This document shows, in pieces, positions 63,801 to 64,000 of a stretch of 64,000 nt of DNA; positions within the stretch are counted from its first letter, which is position 1; every line of letters starts with the position of its first letter. The translations under genes were made by a program, and so were the position numbers. Origin of the DNA: Cololabis saira (taxonomy: Eukaryota > Chordata > Actinopteri > Beloniformes > Belonidae); assembly GCF_033807715.1 (NCBI RefSeq), contig NC_084587.1, positions 16,288,017 to 16,352,016 of the forward strand, in the 5' to 3' direction. The notes beneath the pieces are model-generated. The model had not been told where the DNA came from and did no database searches. It was given only the letters and a program-made list of their open reading frames with translations.

Positions 63801-64000
63801 ACAAAACTGATGGAGGTTCAACGTCTGATGAAACTGACTGTGGGGATTCTGGTCTGATTTCATCAAAAAGTCTTTCCAGACACAAATCAGTGCCTTCCCA
63901 GTCTGATGATGTAGATTCTGGTGTAAACGACCTCTGATCTGACATGTCTATGTTGCAGGCCAGATGTGTACTAGTGAACTGAGGAACAGGGGAGTCAGGA
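53278..64000 (-). CDS. ank2: ankyrin-2 (ankyrin-B), 3' part, 5'-incomplete
   Basis: Adaptor that links membrane proteins to the spectrin skeleton. Only C-terminal exons are present. In transcript order: 64000-about 63463 (incomplete), 59339-57756, 57306-57217, 56849-56766, 55696-55532, 55394-55221, 54560-54469, 53485-53278. The last seven have AG/GT borders and consistent phases. Ankyrin hallmarks include RRRFIIQADEM, VTEEKYTDENGHIVV, VTRKII, EGDGYSKVVKRTVVKSEGD and DLPSAQDDFKQALSY. This part resembles the obscurin/titin-binding-related C-terminal segment described in vertebrate ankyrins. Ankyrin repeats, ZU5 domains and the death domain are not in the window. The choice of ank2 over ank1 or ank3 rests mainly on the tail-to-tail neighbour camk2d. 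Confidence 0.9.
53766..53810 (+). repeat. (CCAT)n tetranucleotide repeat
   Basis: About eleven CATC units in the last ank2 intron, followed by ATTTATACGTCATGGGGCTC; possibly the start of the same repeat family as 50732. Confidence 0.85.
54469..54560 (-). CDS. ank2: ank2 C-terminal exon, ALSYLG...VVERETVKEDG
   Basis: 92 bp, enters phase 0 and leaves phase 2; acceptor ctgccaccag, donor gtgtgt. Encodes ALSYLGLCGSAELPRVVERE then TVKEDGTVVR plus two bases of an Arg codon. Too short to appear as an ORF; found from the phase gap between its neighbours and from the family pattern ALSY...VEKE.VxEDG. Confidence 0.88.
54759..54821. repeat. (TA)n microsatellite in an ank2 intron
   Basis: About 60 bp of alternating TA between the ank2 exons at 54469 and 55221. 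Confidence 0.9.
55221..55394 (-). CDS. ank2: ank2 C-terminal exon, DLPSAQDDFKQ
   Basis: 174 bp (58 codons), phase 0, acceptor tttacttag and donor gtttgt. Starts VTFVEPDSLLSSRQQTADAC and ends SLASDLPSAQDDFKQ. The 137-bp intron before it is the shortest in the gene here. Confidence 0.92.
55532..55696 (-). CDS. ank2: ank2 C-terminal exon, EGDGYSKVVKR motif
   Basis: 165 bp (55 codons), phase 0, acceptor tgtgctcag and donor gtacat. Starts VTRKIIQKCVSMDGVQHDDM and ends AEGDGYSKVVKRTVVKSEGD then DTE. Basic VTRKII plus EGDGYSKV(V/I)KR is a strong ankyrin signature. Confidence 0.93.
55745..56453. mobile_element. hAT-type non-autonomous element in an ank2 intron
   Basis: Ends CAGAGGTGTCAA in inverted orientation, flanked by exact 8-bp duplications TCATTCAG (55737-55744, 56454-56461). 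Interior full of AAGTAAAAGTA motifs, related to the element at 21132-22226. Sits between ank2 exons 55532 and 56766. Confidence 0.87.
56766..56849 (-). CDS. ank2: ank2 C-terminal exon, VTEEKYTDENG motif
   Basis: 84 bp, phase 0, acceptor ctcttacag and donor gtaaag. Encodes ADEMAYLPTQSVTEEKYTDE then NGHIVVRR. The VTEE-YTDE-G-IV motif is shared by vertebrate ankyrin C-termini and belongs to the obscurin-binding type of segment. Confidence 0.92.
57217..57306 (-). CDS. ank2: ank2 C-terminal exon (30 codons)
   Basis: 90 bp, phase 0 at both ends, acceptor ggttgctcag and donor gtatcc. Encodes EIAAGFGSTSESSDDDFLTT followed by RIIRRRFIIQ. It follows KSLRR of the preceding exon and leads into ADEM of the next. 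Confidence 0.9.
57756..59339 (-). CDS. ank2: ank2 1584-bp Ser/acid-rich exon
   Basis: Acceptor ttgtatttctttcag and donor gtaagc; phase 0 in and out, 528 codons without a stop. Segments include SPQLDQLLSDLKEMKL, ARHFSFEELAPYPEMSSDEE, SDPEPYFDCKQGVSDLSETE and DVKKSLRR. It is low in structure-forming residues and rich in Ser, Pro, Glu and Asp, as expected for an intrinsically disordered ankyrin tail. No catalytic domain is seen. The open frame extends upstream of 59339, but that stretch reads as pyrimidine-rich intron. Confidence 0.88.
59340..63396. other. ank2 intron, about 4 kb
   Basis: No exon was recognised on either strand; in particular no death-domain exon. It holds a possible MITE at about 59690-60025 (TATACATGTGCAAG near one end, GTGCATGTAAACGTAC near the other) and a hAT-like end at 61784. 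The rest is AT-rich. Confidence 0.5.
61784..61860 (+). mobile_element. hAT-like terminal sequence relic
   Basis: CAGTGATTCTCAACTGGTGG followed by GTCGCGGACCC is a well-known type of hAT end in vertebrates. The partner end was not found. Confidence 0.45.
63397..64000 (-). CDS. ank2: ank2 Ser/Pro-rich long exon (partial, runs off the window)
   Basis: Open frame from the window edge to a TAA at 63397-63399. It contains PDSPVPQFTSTHLACNIDMS, DQRSFTPESTSSDWEG and IRPESPQSVSSDVE. The repeated SPDSPxPQF and FTPESxSSD style is that of the unstructured giant neuronal exon of ankyrin-B/G. The 3' end is unresolved: either it terminates at 63397, or it is spliced from a weak phase-0 donor (CAC|gtgtat, last exon base 63463) to the acceptor at 59339. 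No start is in the window. Confidence 0.7.
   Translation of the reverse strand, partial: PDSPVPQFTSTHLACNIDMSDQRSFTPESTSSDWEGTDLCLERLFDEIRPESPQSVSSDVEPPSVLSLFPNMTSCQMSHTYCDYYLHYCENKAVSPPSASSDGEDLGSLLDSSLHGRRPDSDSQLKSSAAASSQVSLDRTIACADIVKSATVLCKQSSSDSFASLHQSHGRCRPSLMSHVYDPAYKGKCFYCNLTCPEST

Overview
The window is ray-finned fish (teleost) genomic DNA. The genes are vertebrate genes with many short exons and long introns. The background is dense in repeats typical of teleosts: hAT, Tc1/mariner, TTAA and Harbinger-like DNA elements, L2-like and other LINE 3' fragments, and long TA, CA and CAG microsatellites. No bacterial-style genes, CRISPR arrays, tRNA or rRNA genes were seen.

Two protein-coding genes are supported. 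On the + strand lies the calcium/calmodulin-dependent protein kinase II delta gene (camk2d), from its third coding exon (20961) to the last coding exon (stop at 44368-44370). Every splice junction is in phase. Exons 20961-31635 encode the kinase domain and the autoinhibitory/calmodulin-binding segment. Exons 32694-37870 encode the alternatively spliced linker. Exons 41102-44370 encode the association (hub) domain. The first two coding exons (N-terminus, ATP-binding loop and lysine) were not found and probably lie upstream, so 1-20960 is read as intron.

On the - strand, convergent with camk2d, is the 3' part of an ankyrin gene (stop at 53278-53280, open at the window end). It is called ank2 because ANK2 and CAMK2D are neighbours in the same tail-to-tail arrangement in mammals. 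It consists of a Ser/Pro-rich exon running off the window edge, a 1584-bp Ser/Pro/acid-rich exon, and six short C-terminal regulatory-domain exons.

Layout: 1-20960 camk2d intron with repeats, a decayed RecQ-like helicase fragment, a LINE with a restriction-like endonuclease, a TA palindrome and an L2-like LINE 3' end; 20961-44370 camk2d exons and introns; 44371-about 49280 camk2d 3' region with an inserted DNA transposon and candidate alternative terminal exons; about 49280-53277 intergenic repeats and ank2 3' UTR; 53278-64000 ank2.

The two products are not enzymatically coupled in this sequence. From general knowledge, CaMKII delta is a Ca2+-signal decoder and ankyrin-B is a membrane adaptor, both important in heart and neurons, and their linkage is an old conserved neighbourhood. 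The most interesting observation is a phase-symmetric 99-bp candidate cassette exon in the camk2d linker, at the position where the CAMK2B paralogue carries its large inserts.
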